Assembly (NCBI GenBank): GCA_008508345.1
Contig: QNGE01000294.1
Location: forward strand, 216,634-280,633
Source of the DNA: Paragonimus westermani
Taxonomy: Eukaryota; Platyhelminthes; Trematoda; Plagiorchiida; Troglotrematidae
Reading direction: 5' to 3'
DNA length: 64,000 nt
Positions 42,701-57,700 of the stretch are shown here, piece by piece. The notes beneath the pieces are model-generated. The model had not been told where the DNA came from. It did not search any database and saw nothing but the letters and a program-made list of their open reading frames with translations. Position 1 is the first letter of the stretch, and each line of letters starts with the position of its first letter. The position numbers and the translations under genes are program-made.

Positions 42701-45700
42701 AAGTTCCTTACACGTGGTTGGTATTAGTGTCTGCGTCAAGCCACTCGACTGGATGAGATTATGTCATGCATGCTTGAGACCCACGAATTACGTCACTTGT
42801 CATAATACCTACTGGGTGGTGACCGTGTGAAGTGTCAGAGGACAGAATGGTGTTATATCACTACTTGCTACCTTTAATGCTGCTATCTATTTGAACTGCA
42901 GAATGTAAATAACTGCAGTAGATGGGGGTAACGCAAACGAAACCTGCAAACATTTTGAAATGAGGTGCACTTCATGGATGCAATAATTAAGGTGGTTCGG
43001 TATATGTGTACGTAAAAAAAACATGGTTGTATACATATTTTCAATATATTCTTTTGACTTTATATTCGCTTGAATTTATCGCGATTAATATGAGGTTATG
43101 AATGAATGAATTACCAACAAATGAAGACGGGTACATAAAAAATGGTGCCTACATTTATTTAATATCGTCATAATTTCTCTTACTAAATGGACAAAATGTG
43201 GTATTAATGATGCCATCAACCTACTTGGCCAACAATATCCTTCCAATTCTTTATCAGGTGAACCACTTGTCCGGATGTGTCAACGTACTCGGTCAAAGTA
43301 AATGTTGCGCCGGCACCCCAAACATCCAAATCTTGCAAAGCTTCACGCACCACAACCTCAGCTTGAGCCCTTTGGTTTAGCATTTTGAGCGACTCAGATT
43401 GGGCAACAATATTCTTGCCTACGTGAATTAAATCACCAAAGCTAAGGTTTTCCAGCTTGGTTCCTCTGGGAAGGCCAATCAAACGGAATAGTTCAAGCCA
43501 ATGGTCTGGAGATAGCGCGTCACCCCGAAGCCACTTTAACGCTGGAATTAGATCCTAAAATAAGAGTGTCGGACACAGTACACCAACCGTTGTCTTTGAA
43601 ATGTGGTACTGAATAAATGCCAAGTAATGTACATTTGTAACAAAAATATGAGATGCGCTAGTACTGTGTGGACATTACGAAGAACAACCTGGCGTACACT
43701 GGTCACGGAAAGGTTGTTTAAAACCCCTTTGTTTTTTAAAGGTGTTGAACTTTGAAAAATACTTATTAAAGCCATGAGTGATAAGCGAACTTAACTAATC
43801 ATCTAAACAGTATTGAGCAGGAGTACTGGATGTAAGATTTGCACAAAATTTTGTACGTAGAATCAGCCAACTGGTCGACCCAAACTATTATGAATGTTAA
43901 CCCACTGGTTACCTGCAAATAAGGAATGGACTTTCATATCAGTTCGTCTATAAATTCATACGAATACTTTTGCGGTTACTGATACAGAGGTCCCAGTGGG
44001 TCCAGTTATGTTAATCTACCCTGAAAACTTACACTTCATTTTGTTCATTCACCTATTGGGTACACATACAGACATTCAGTTTGTCAACGTCATTAACAGT
44101 TTTGTCTAAGCTATAGGCTTTTCGCTTGAAATCTTTGTAGTTGTCCAACCAAATAGTTTTTTTCCGTACATTTTGTCCTTATCCTCTTTATTTTCTTCTC
44201 TAAGTCGACTGAAATATGGCCGAGAACATGCACAACTGAATAAGATACAGCGGAATACGTAAGTTAAACAAAATCAAACTTAGTGTGTTTCGCACAACTT
44301 GCAAAGAGGTGTGACCAAACCGGAATCCGTTCACCACGTGAACATGAGAACTGACATTATTTGCGTCTGAAAGGAGTAACTGCAGGAAAAATCAACAAAC
44401 AGTCTGTCAAAGATTGGAGGAATGTGCAATCAAAACATTTGAAAGGAATCCAATTCAGACAATAAATATTGCCTTTGGATTCACCACGTTACAACTGCCT
44501 GCTTATGTGCTTGTCTTAAAAATAAAGAGTATCCCGATCAGATCCGCCAGAAGTGTATAAATTAAGGAAAACAATTAAGCTGCATCCATGTCGCCCGGTT
44601 AGGAATAAAACGTTCAAAGAGTAAAATGGCTATGAAAAGTCAACAAACGAAAGAGTGCGAAATCAAAAAGAAATGTTTTGAAATGAGATTAGAAACCCGC
44701 TTACATCCTTTGAAACAAATTTCATGCACACTTTAGCACGGAACAAACAAACCAACAGCTAGCTAACGGCTGTAGTGGAAGGTTAGAATCAACTGCAGTC
44801 TATCGGAATTTATCACATGAATGGACCATAAGGAATATCGGTTGTATCCTTGAATCCCTGTCCTATGTGTGAAAATGAAATAGCTAACTGACAATACTGT
44901 TAAAACGGGTGTCCCAGTGGGCCATAAACAGCAACCGAATGAGTATACCTCAGAAGTATGACGACCCATGTGATGGTGTATCTTCAGGAAGTTAGCAACG
45001 AGCTGGTGATTTAGGTCAAACCTATGCACATTTTGCGGTCAATGGCAAGGTTTGTAGATGATTTCATATACAGAGTGAATGGAACTAACATGGAAGGATC
45101 AAACGGATTCATATATGTTTAACATATTTTCGTGTTGATGTACGCTGCACACGTGTGTGACTTTTCATTCACAATCATCCTGACTGATCTCAATTAAATG
45201 TACTCATCTTTACTTAACTCGTTCTTCCGAATTGGATAGAAGTGAGGAACCGCTCAACTGTCCACGATTTTTTTCCACTCTTCATCGTATATTGGAATTT
45301 CTCATTCAATTTCCATGTTCAGTTTCATTTCAAGCTAACAAAACATTGATTTTAATTTTGCGTTGTAACAGGGATTACATCCAGTCACTATTGAAACTAA
45401 TGTAATCAGTAAAATACTAAGCCGTAAATAGAATACATTACGTTTGAAAATAAAGTTCATGCGTGAATTCGGCTGTAAGATTTAATAGTAGTGGTAGCAG
45501 TTGTAATCATTACTATGTGCTTGGCTATTTGCTCGCCTCATGAATAACCAATTAAAATGCTTCTCAAATTCCCTCTATCATTTTCATTTAGAAAACAGTG
45601 GTGAATATATCTACTTTGACATTCCCCTGAACATGATCTGTTCTAAATTCTTATTTAAATGAATTTGGCAAATCGTAAAATAGGTTTTGCAGACGCCACG

Positions 45701-48700
45701 AGTGTGGATGGACGCAGATAAGATGGAAAACATGTTGAAGTGGTCCCAACTGAGTGTCTCAGAGGCAGACTAAATCATGACAAAGCCTAAGAAGGAATTT
45801 TAGTGTAGTGGCCTAGTCACCATTCATGAAATTCAGGTGTCAGGTTCATTGTATAGTCCACAGAGGTTCAAACGAAGTTTCATGTGAAGCTATCGTGGGA
45901 CAACAGGCTAAGCCAGCGGTAAGGCAGTAAGGTTATTTTTTGATCCATCGTTCCTCCACTGAAAAAGTGAGTTAAATGATGATTACATTTAAGAGTGCAA
46001 CAACAGAGTGAACTGGATCCACAAGGAGCCGACCCAAACAGGTCTTCCGCATTCCGGTGGACCACATTTTTCTAGGGACAACGGTAATAAAAAAAATAAC
46101 CGAGAAAACCCTCAGGTGAGGAAGCATAAAACTACTGTCAGACTAGGGGCACATTTGGTAAGAACAGCGAAAGAAAAGTTTTGCTTCTTAAAGACAGTGT
46201 GTGAAAGCACATTCAAAGTAAAGGTTAGTAACTCGTGTATAGGTTCAATTTTGAATAATCTGGACTTCGGCTGGATCCGAACCACAGGCAGAAACAGTAT
46301 GCTCGGACGCGAAAAAGATTCCACCGGTTGAGCCGCACAACCGCACTGGAATTCCGGGAATTTCACATTTGGACCTACATACCCACCCAGTTCACTGTCG
46401 TAGAATCCACCAATTAATCCGGGATATTGACTGTGTTGGCATGACTTCACAATCACTTTACGCTGGAATCCACCACCAACAATGATGAGCATTGAAACTC
46501 TATTACTGATGAGTGGTTAGGCGTTTTGGTTTTGTGTAAACTTAACAGCACTCACAATTTGTATTACTGGTCTGTCGTTGCACAAGCGCATAACAACGCG
46601 GCAGTCTTGTTTGAGCCCTTCTCAGAGTGAAGTCAAAATACCATTCCACCGACGGTCGAATGTTGTTGTTACGTTTTTGCGTTACTTATGCATACACGCT
46701 TCTAACCAGTGTCAGCTGCAAGCACTTTCGTGGTCTTTGATAGACCGCCGCTTGATAATGAACGGCTGAGAAAACTCGGTAACGTTTCACCTGATCCATT
46801 TTCACCTTGTTTATAGACGACTAGGGACCACAAATCAGGACCGATCCACTTGTGTGAACGGAGCTTTACCGGTTTTGCTCTCGGGAGGATTTCTCTGAAA
46901 ATTCACGCCAGAATCTTGCCTGGACAGTCAGTCTGTTGGATTAATTTGTGAATTCCACATGACAATGTATTGGGTAGATGTGTAACTTCGCTCAGGTGTG
47001 AAACCCTTTAAGCCATGGCCTCCACCATATGGAACTTCTTCTCAGTGCATAAAGTTACATGCTCAAATGTGACCAGAATACAGGAAAGTTTCCTGCTTTC
47101 GTGTAAATCTGATCAAAACGCGTCAGCTTTGTTCTGTTTTGTCGTCAGTCATTTTTTAGGCAAATGACATCTCCTTAAGGGTACTTCAATGGACTACGTA
47201 TCACTGCAGTGTTTCTCATACTGACAGAGCTACGCTTCTGTAAAACCTTCGACAATATTGCGCGGTTGTAGTTGTGCCACATGAAACCTAGTTCTTCAAG
47301 CTCTTGGTTGATTTTGTTAATTGTTTCACAGGTGGATATATCATAAGTCAGTTTCCCACTGCTATTCGAGTTTGATTTCTAGTCTGTGTGTGGCCTTTAT
47401 CACACGTATAACAGCTGGCTCACGGTTTGTCTACACTTCTGATATACTTCCAATGCTCTTTTCGACAAAATGTGTAAATCACTCATATCGTGTGTTGTTT
47501 ATACGGAAATTATTTTGAATTCATCTATCATTGTCACATCGGGACGTATTTTTCTGTTATCTCGTAAGACAGTATTTACGATTTCCCGGACCACTTTCAT
47601 TATCAACAATTGGAGATATATATTACCGTTTATTATTGTCTACTGTTTTATTTCTGGTGAATACTTGAGGTCTCCCTGACTGGTACATCCATAATGCTTT
47701 ACAAGACAAGCTGTTACAATCCTATAGCTGACCTATTCATTATCGACTGGACCACTATATCTAAAGACCATTTCTTGTACACGGATTTCCAAGTCAGTTA
47801 CTATTCTTAACACATTTATTGTTTCACGTGGGTACTACTCAACACCACCGATATCCCTTAGGCCACATAAAAATGTACCTGCTTTTCCTGTGTCGCAGTC
47901 TTTAGACATTCCTTATTACTTATCCTATCCCTACGTTCCTCCTCCACCGGTAACTAAATAATATCATTACAATGTAACAGTGAATAGATAGCCATGGATT
48001 GAAGCCTATGGATAACAGCAGACTCAGAAACATTCATGCCTTCCTGTGGCTCCCAGCGGGAACCACCGGCTCTTTGAAAATTACTGACGAAACACTGGCT
48101 CCTGTCAGTGAAAATTCTGTTTAAACCAATCAATGTACCAGACTTGCCCTCTATGCTAGACACTTTGTCACGTATTCAGACTCACCTGAAGATCTGTGTA
48201 AACATCGAGTAGAACACACCCAAAATCTTACAAGCCACCTGTCATCATTACACGGAGCCATCCTATTCCGACGTTCTCAGTGCCGCGCTGAAATTGCCTC
48301 TCAGCAGGGCTTATTGCACCATGAACGTCAAAAACATCCCGAGGAGTAAAAAAACACACCACTTGTTCCGCCTTCTTACCACCAGGTTTTAGCCATCAAT
48401 TTTGGAAGATATGTTGACTTGTTACGCGAATGACACATTCAGCCCCAGGTCTACACTGGAATATCTCTATTCGGCCATCGCTGATCGTATGACAAATCGA
48501 CCGTGGACAAGCATTAAAAAGCGACTGCACTTGTTACAGTGGGAAGTTCCGAGCACGAACAGGAACAACAATGTGGCCGACGTAATATTTTGATAACACT
48601 AAGCATAAACTCATCGTGTCAAGACGTTTGTGGCTCCCTTGGAAGTCTCCTTCTTCCCCTAATCTTGAAAAGTGCACCGGTGTCACCCACAGAATACACA

Positions 48701-51700
48701 ACGAATCAGCTATCATTTCAGTTGGCTCCAGTCAACCGACTCGTGGAGCATATTTCACGCAGTCATCCTGATTCGGGCATATTTTTCTCCAGTCATCTCC
48801 ATTCTGTCAAGCAGCTCAGTATGTCGAAACCTAGACTACCAAATTCTAAGCCACTTCAACAGAACAGGTTAACACTTCCGAGGTACTTGGACCCCCACTT
48901 TACATGCTGGCAGCTCTGTCACGAGTCATGATCCACTGAAAACTGCCTGAGGTGACTAACCGGAAAATGAGGGTTTCTACAGGGAATCGGTGGACCAACC
49001 TCCTCTGTTCGACAACTCTTCAAACGAAACTCAATAACCCACCCATAAATTCCCATAGACTTTCGAACATCAGTCACGGCGAGTGATATGATAGGATCGC
49101 ATGTCCGCTTACTTCAATATGTTCAAATCTTTTAGATCATTAACAGGAGACAGCCCCATTTAATAAACCACCAGTAGGTTCCAGTGAACTACTCACAGAG
49201 CTAGAGATCGCCAACTGGAGTTCGGGCATGTCGACCTACAGGGAACAAACTTGGGAATCCTACAGCCTCGGTATCCATGCACACTGTACCTCCCTCCATC
49301 AGTTGCTGAAGCGGAAAGGACTACTATTCCGCTTATGGTTCCACTGATTCCGACGCCCTCAGATATTGTATTAGAAACTCCGCGGAATACGATGCTGGAC
49401 ACCAATGACTGGTTGGCTCATCGAGGGCTAACTTTGTTAGGCAACGAATGCGACCACGCTATGCTCATTAGAGTAGCAATAGGCGGGCTCCAATGGTTTA
49501 CTGAGACGGACCCATTTAATCTATTGTTAATAACTTTGACAAAATTTCCAAATAACGATAAACTTATGTGATGGAAATCTCGATTCACCGATTATCCAAA
49601 CCCCGACACAACAAAAGATCTGACAGACGGCCAATCCAAATATCGCGTTAATGATACAACATCAGGATTGGACGAACGGTCTTAGTGTTGTGCCGTCCGT
49701 TATTCGTCAATTCATCTGTTCCGTATTCCACCAATTAACATACAGTTTATGGTGTTGCATGTGCTAGTGAGATCAACCAATGACAGGCTGTGATTTCTCT
49801 AATACTGTTGTACATCAATAAATTCGGCGTCTCAATCCATGAATAACAATTGCTTACTGCTGCCAGTACCAAGTCTTCGCCTTATTACTTGCGTGGGAGG
49901 TTTCAATTCAAGTACGATTTCTAGGGCTATTCGAAGTCCCTAATTCTGAGTATCACAACTTATTACCAGCAAGTAAGTCTATGAAGTTTATGAAGTCCAT
50001 CAGAACGACGAAATCGCAGCATAATAAGGACAGAAAACAGTCATCATCTACGTCGAGTCCAATTTGGACATATACAAAAACTTTACAGCAGGAGAGGAAG
50101 GGACGGAGCAGCGGAGATACTTGAAGGTCTGTGGAAAAGTGCTTTTGCTGATAATGAACACAGGTTTCCTGGAATTACTGACTACTGGAGTGGGGTGCTT
50201 GAGGGCAGGGAAGTCTGTGACACCGGCCCTGTAATGAGTGTAACTCCACGTGATCATAATCTCATCGCTTCAAACTCCGAAGCTGAAGCCACGCAAGCAA
50301 TCTGTTTCCTGCACTCCGACCCGGCGGCTCTGCACACATCAAAGTCCATTTCTAAGCCAAATCACTGGCAGCGTTTTGAATTACTACTGATTACTGAACA
50401 ACTTCCTCGACAGCTGAACACCGCTCGCATGGCATTTGTACTCAAGTTCTCCACCACGTCTATGATGTCTGACTTTCTTCCGATTTCTATTTGTTCGGTG
50501 GTCAAAGGCGCTTCCATAAGAACTTATTTAATTGTTCGGCTCTTATGTTCCCCTGGTTGGCGGTAATTCGGCTTCCTACAATGAGATAGAATATTTGAGG
50601 CGAAAAGTGTTTCTCTCGGCTTGTTTCAGAGTTCTCATACAACGCACCTTAGCTGTCCGTTTGCAAACACTGATGTATTTAAGGCTCTCGACTCTAACAC
50701 ATGACTCTAAGAGCAGCTTCTGGCCACGGAATACCTACCATTTTCAGCAAATGCCTGTTCACTTTATAAGTCTGGTGAATCTTGTGTTGAAAGCTGTAAA
50801 TTTCTCCCAAAAAAGGTGTTCTTTGAGGTGATCCTCTGTTTCCCGTCACTTGCAATGACCATGGATGAACACTAATCTTTTGATTTCGAATTTGCCTTAA
50901 GTACACCGGGAGGATAACATGGTACTAATGGCTAGAACATCTGCAGGATAGTTTGCTTGGAATCGGTCTGGCCGTGAACCACTCGAAGACTAAATTAATC
51001 CACACAGAAACAGATAGAAAAGGATGTACCGTTGATCATGAGGACCGACATCTGAAAGTACGTGGAACCAGCATGCAACAAAATTCATGGTTCTAGGTAT
51101 AGCTTTAAGATGGAGAAGAATGCTCTAAGGAAGTACGCTTGTTGATCTATCAAAAATGCTAAACGATGTGACGACAGCGCCTCTAAAACCAAGGTTAACC
51201 CGCCAACTATGTTGTCCATAAAAGACGATTAAGCCCTTATACCAATCAATGAGGATGAATGGTGAGAAGTGGATGAGGCTACCTAAAGACAAGTCAAACG
51301 CTTTATTTTACTCAGATATCAATCCTGGCGGCCTCGGGATACCACAACTTTGATCTGGTACGCCTGTGAATAGAAGGTCTCGCATCAAAAAACAGTTGTT
51401 AACAGGAAATGCGGTTCTGAACTGAGCTTTATGTGATCCCTCATCTCAATCGTTTCAACGCCCTGTCCTCACACCCATATCAGTAGCCGGGGCGACTAGT
51501 ACATACAAGAAGAATGAAGCTTAACATGGCTTGAGGTCTGTACACTATACACGACGGTGCTTACTTGTAACATTCTTCAACGACGGCCATATCACACAGC
51601 CGGTTGACAAACCCAACCAGGATTACTTCCCGCCCCCCCCACCAAACCGACGCAACTTGAAGCTTGTGTGTTGCTCATGAAAATCCGTCGCTTATATGAC

Positions 51701-54700
51701 TGTCCAACATCATCGGAGAAAGTAAAATACCGATATGGTAACAGTCATGACAGCTTGCATCACATTCTTCAACCGTGCCCTCTTACCCATTCTGACAGAT
51801 TCAAATGACAACGTTGCAGTTGTGTTCGTAAATTGGGAAGACACTCTTATTGACCCTAGAAACCCATGTTCTCACGGTCAAATCACTTCTTAAAATTCAC
51901 CTACTTACAGTCACTGCGTAACCTTGGTTGCCGATGTGGCTATTTGTGACCTGAACAGAGTGAAAACCACAATTAAATCGAAGGGGGATAAATACGGTTT
52001 GAAAGAAATCGTTCGATGAACTTCTGCCTTCCTTCGTTCCTGGAACCCACTTTTCTTCAAAATATCGCAATGTTTTGGTATTGATATGTTCGCCGAGCTT
52101 GGCATTTCGGTTGCAAACGTTTCATCACCAAGCGAGGTGACATCATCAGTGCGTGAGTGTTCCGGCGTATAATTTTGAATGTGGCGTTTGGTGAAGTTGG
52201 ATCGATGCCTGCTCTTATACAGCAGAGTGGGTTGACCTACTGGTCTGAATTCTGGTTGGTCGCTTTTTGTCGTGTTTGGCCTGACCACGCCGCACTGATG
52301 ATGTCACCTCGCTTGGTGATGAAACGTTTGCAACCGAAATGCCAAGCTCGGCGAACATATCAATACCAAAACCATCAACCCGAGCTACAAACAACACCAC
52401 CAATATTCCCAACCATCAGATATCGCAATGTTCTATTGTGTTTAATAAAAGAGGTTTTGTAGATCCATCAGGACACAAACTCCTTCAGAAAGTGGGTCTC
52501 TCGAGATGTAATGTCTTGGAAATTTGTGTAGCGTCTATTCAAACTTCTATCAAAATATTCGATCCATATATTAGAGGTACCTGGGACACTTATGGCAACC
52601 ATGCACAGATTTCGATAAATGTTTACTTCTGACGCATTCATCAAAGTATGCACCATGTGATGCACGAATCACAATGTTGAGACATGCGTCTTATTGAAAC
52701 AAAGGCAATATACCCCATCCAGGCGAATCATGCAAATCCCGAATCTGGCAGATCTATGTCGTTCGTTAAAAATAACTTGGTGATGTTACGCCGACGAACA
52801 CTATGTGATTTGTCTTGTTCAAGTTCGTCGAGAGGACGGAGTGCTTTGAAAGTCAACAGTAAGTCAGAAAATGTAACTCGTATTGGAACTGAGTTTTGTT
52901 TGCAGAAGTTTTTGCGAGATCGGGTTCAGTAGCACGAACACTGTCGTTCACTGACCGAGTGATCTATGGGTTGAAGATCAGTAACGAAGCGGAGCAGTGA
53001 AGTCGGGCAAACGTTGTCTCATAATTTAGAACCTTATTGATTACATAAAAATATATCCACTATGACTATGAGAGTTAAAGAATATGAAGGTTTTATCCCT
53101 TCCTCTTCTTCTATTTTTGAACCAAAGAGATTTCGTCTGCTTACGATTTCATAACAGTTAAACACCAGTGTCGACCGTTCACAATGCTGACAATGATGAT
53201 GATGACTATAGTCGGGAATACAGTTTACAATTGACAATTACGATAAAATATCCCTTAGAAAGTATTACAGATGTACTGTTTCACTGTTATTTGCAGCAGA
53301 ACCACAACGGTTGAAGAATTTGAAAAACAAATGTAAAAGGAATGAAATTAAACGTTTGTACTTTGTGGTTAAAGTGCTTCGGACAGATGTTTAGGATCGA
53401 TAGAATATTTTCCGAAAAACATTAAACGAAATTTAAATACAAACCAGATTTTGCTCGTTATTTTATGAATACTTTGGACTTCTACGCGGTGTCTAGATCT
53501 GATTGTCAACGGACAGCTTTGTCAAAACACTTACTCGATACTGATCAATTTCGCGTTGTAACCGCACTGTCATGGGAGTTGCTTCAATGGAGCGCAGTTT
53601 GTTAAACCATGCAGTCAAATATTCGTCAAACTGGTAACTTTTAGATCTGAAATGAAAGAGTGAGGTTCATTAGACTTGACAGCTTAATTAACAATAATAG
53701 CCGACAAACACACTACTTAAATTTAATGTACTTGAAAGAAATCCAGTCCTCCCGAGCGAACTCTTCCAATCCATTTGAAAATGCTTCAAATTCGGACCAA
53801 ATTGCCTCATGTTCTCGCAGGTCTTTGGCGACCTCTTCAGCCAGGTCAAATGAGCATGAAGTCATTTCGAATTGCTCGTAATCGCGGCTTTATTGAAACG
53901 ACAGAAAAAGATGAGAGAGGTTGACAATTTTAATTCGCACCGAGAACATTGACATAGGGTCCACCGCTTATACTTGTAGTAAACTTAAACTGTTTAGCAA
54001 GTATGTATACTAATGAAAATAAGGGAAGGTACTCTCATAGGTTGATAAAAAAACAATATATCATAGAGATGCGCTAAGTTCATCGTTAGGTCCCCACTGG
54101 TTGGCAGAGTCGCAAATTTGCAACTGAAACGACTTCGTTATTCTTATCATCAACCGTTAAGTTCATACTTGACTTTTGATATCAACTACAAAAAATTGGC
54201 GTGCTCACCTCTTTGGAGAGATAGTTGATGCCTAGCTCGTGAACAATTTATTCAGGCGATGGGCTGTTTAAGGACCAATCACACACCCAATATCTAGTTT
54301 CCTATATATTTCCTTACCATGAAGGGTATGAGAAAAGGGAGCAACTAATCAGAGATTCCTGTGTGTTGCAAGTTGAATCATCTATCCACTTGAACAATCA
54401 CTCTGAATCACGCAATGCAGTTACTTGTTAAAGCGTATGATCATCTTGTTGATAGGATGGTTATAGCTTATCCTATGGTCGAATTGTAATGGCTGCGGTT
54501 CACATAAGACGAGGGGTGTGTGTGTGTGAAATAAACCGAATGTTGTCATGAGTTTGTTGCTAAACACACCGTTTGACTGCTATTTTTTGGCCATATTGAC
54601 AATACCTGTACAGACTTAAAAGAGGGCATTTTTTAGGGCAAAAAGGTTTTGTTTGTAACAGTTAAGTACGCGGAATTACTGCAGTTATCCTTGCCGCCCG

Positions 54701-57700
54701 AGTGTGAACGATGTGTGTGAGACTAGTTGCCGGTTGAGTACACACGAGTAGCTGTAAATCAACCAAAAAAGAGTTATGTTTACCAGTTTGATGCATGAGC
54801 TTGGTAAGTTTGGGTAAACGTTGAAAAATTAATAATGAGAATGGACTAAAAATTATCGCTGACAACACTAGAATAATGGGCGGATTTCTATTCATTTAGG
54901 CCGATTTTAATTTGTGCATTGGCATAAGAATTAGGTGACTGTGTCAGTTCCTCGGTCACAAAGCTCACATTAGACTTTCCCGTGTCAAATCAAGCTCCAG
55001 AAATTCCTTTTCGCGCTCTCGAATGATCAGCACAGCTGCCTTGCAAGCTTCTAAGTCCCCATCATCCAAAATCTGATGACCTGGCTTCAGCTGATACCAT
55101 CGGCTGGCAAACTTTTCCAGAGCACTCATGTAGGCCTTTGTGCGCGATTCGACGTTGGATTTCATTACCTGTTAGGGGAAATTTCAAACGGCAAACTTCG
55201 TGTGAGCATTTTGTGGTAACTCTCTAAAAGTGGTGAAAACAAACTGAACCTCTGAGGGTTAATCGTAGTTTACTAACAACACTGGCATAATTAACATGAG
55301 TTGTGGTCACTAGGTCTGATGAACCTGAGTGTCACAGTGAGTGAAAGGTTTCAACAGATAACAGAGCTGGCATGGTTAATATACAGAAGTATTGTCTCAA
55401 ACATGCAAATGCTGGTATATTGGAGGAAATTAGGAAACAGAATGATGATGTGTACACGAGAATAACTATCTGCCTGTGATCAGGACAAGCAGCTGGGACA
55501 CCAACAGTAAACATTGACCAGTGTGGCTCAAATGCCCAGGATGATGCGTGTTGTCAGTTGTTCCCATTGTATGATAGATGAGCTTAGGAGGTGGGTAGTT
55601 ACTCAAGTAGATGAGGTAGATGACAGCCAACGACCCCACAGTCTGACAAGTTAGAATGATGTTCAGGGGTGTTGCTCCGTTCTTGGTAATGGAATCCACT
55701 GTGCAGAACTCATGAGTTTTGCCTCGTGTGTCAAAGACTAACTGCACACATTAGAACGGTTGTACCTAACTGAATATCTGCACGTTAACCGACAATTATA
55801 TCACAACCCGTGTCTTAAATAGTACCGAATAGTTCGCCTCACGATCTGAACCACTTTAATTGTTGGAGAAGCTGGACATTCAATTCATTCCTTGAGAACT
55901 TGAACATCACCAAGTCCGGTAACTCCTAACACTTTTACACACATCCATGCATATGCTTTGGGTTCAAATATGAGTCTCCTCTTGTGGAACTTTCCTAACG
56001 TTGCAAATGAGCTCCTGGAAGTTCTCCTCGTATTCCCACGGTAAACTATGCAGAACAGGTTGGTTAATCGGTACATATGTTGTGTCGGATGTATACTCCA
56101 GCCTTGTTGTTTGCCTATCATTTCACAGTTTGGGTACAACCTACCCTGCTCTGTTATTGTGACGTTTACAATACTGCGGAGGCCGTCACGAGTAAACGAA
56201 ACAATATATATGGGCGTATCCGATGAGGAGTGCCGCTCAAAGCAGAACACAAGAGTGACCTAAGAGTAAAAGACATTAGGGTCACAAATTCTGTTCACGA
56301 TTATTCGGAAAGTATGCCCACTGAAGGAAGAAAACTATTACGACTGACCTAAGGTTACTCATGACGAATCCGTTTGGCAGTTTTCAAACCACATATTATC
56401 GTATTGCGGCTGGGGGTATGGTGTACCTTAACCTGTACCTGTAAGCCTAGGTGACTTGATTTTTATGTGAATTTAAAAGGTAGCTTACTACGTCCAAGTG
56501 ATGCTCCGAAGGGCAGTAGTTGATTAAATTTCAAGCAGGAAAGCCACCATTGTGAATCAGTCGTTAGTAGAAATCCACCATCTTCAATGTTGTCCAGTGA
56601 TAAAATTCTGTACCCTTTAAATGTGTTATAACTGGAACGCGACTATCACCGCACCTTTCCGTCATCTGTGCCATCTTGTGACTTATTCCGTAACACTAGT
56701 CATATCATTAATTGGAAATCAAAGACCATTACTCACTGTGGTATTCATCTCTGCTTTATACACCAATTCTCGGCATGTTGGCACGCCGTGTGTGCAGGTT
56801 TTTGTCAGAGGAATTTATTTTTTCCGCCCCAAACCGCCTCCTTCCTCCAAAAACGATCCTACCCAAACACAATAGGCGAAAATATCGTGAACATCCGAGA
56901 GGTGACCTTCACTACTTTTTGCTTGTCTGGCCTCTATTCATTGGTAGCTTAATGACCTCAACTGCTTTTTGATGTCTGTCCTTCGGTCTTCTGTTTCGAG
57001 AGTGTTGGTAGGTCACTATACACACTACAAATACCACGCAATTTTCTCCTTGTCGCACACGTTTTCGGAACAGAACAAAGTTGTTTTTTTTGCACCCGTC
57101 TTTTGGCTTGTCTTGGACACGATTAACGGGGACTGCCGCGTATTTTCGGGACTAGGATTTGCCGTGTTAATTATACTGAGGAAGAGAACCAAATTTCCTA
57201 TCAGTCGTCTGATTACACCGTGGACGAACCAGAGTATTGAGTCAAGGGTTGCAACAGTTTTACTTGCTCAGACTGACATGTTGAAAACTAAACCTGAGGG
57301 ACAGCATAACTTAGGTCAGCAAACATAATCTTTTGAACAAGACAGTGATCCATAGCCACCATTTCTGATAAGTTCACAGATGAACCGGGTCTGTTTATCC
57401 TAACCACGTCTGCCAGTTTTGCGAACTCCCCACTCACGAGGGTCAAATTTTTTAGCCCTCCACCAATACCAGTCTGTTCTTTCGGGTCAGTGTGCACTAT
57501 GTGTATATGAACTATGTCAGGAACCTTACAGTCCTGGTTGTGTCGATCCTGTACCCTTATTCCCGTTCAGAGAGCTTGGTTACAAGTCTCAATTGCAAGA
57601 AAACTGTGCAAAGAGGGTCACGTGCACTGAATCAAACTGAACCTATGAACTAGGTATAGAGCCTAACACCAACCAGCACGTTAGGATTGGACCGTGCTAA

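Larger units (their letters stand above)
34554..43224 (-). other. DYNC2H1: DYNC2H1 intron G-H (8,671 bp)
   Basis: The intron contains a head-to-head SINE pair (35396-35765), a Penelope reverse transcriptase remnant (36360-37450), repeat W copy 2 (42160-42400) and a GAT-rich imperfect triplet tract (42519-42592). I recognise nothing in 37451-42159. Confidence 0.8.
43555..53534 (-). other. DYNC2H1: DYNC2H1 intron F-G (9,980 bp)
   Basis: This is the longest intron. It contains SINE family 1 pieces (46256-46445, 46905-47000), an R2-like element (48239-51810) and a perfect 82-bp inverted repeat (52072-52372). 43555-46255 is AT-rich with nothing recognised, as is 47001-48230. Confidence 0.8.

Noticed and set aside
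57288..57497. Possible extra dynein exon on the minus strand
   Set aside because: Exons C and D already join in phase 0 at the conserved EVMKSN string; this frame has no dynein similarity.
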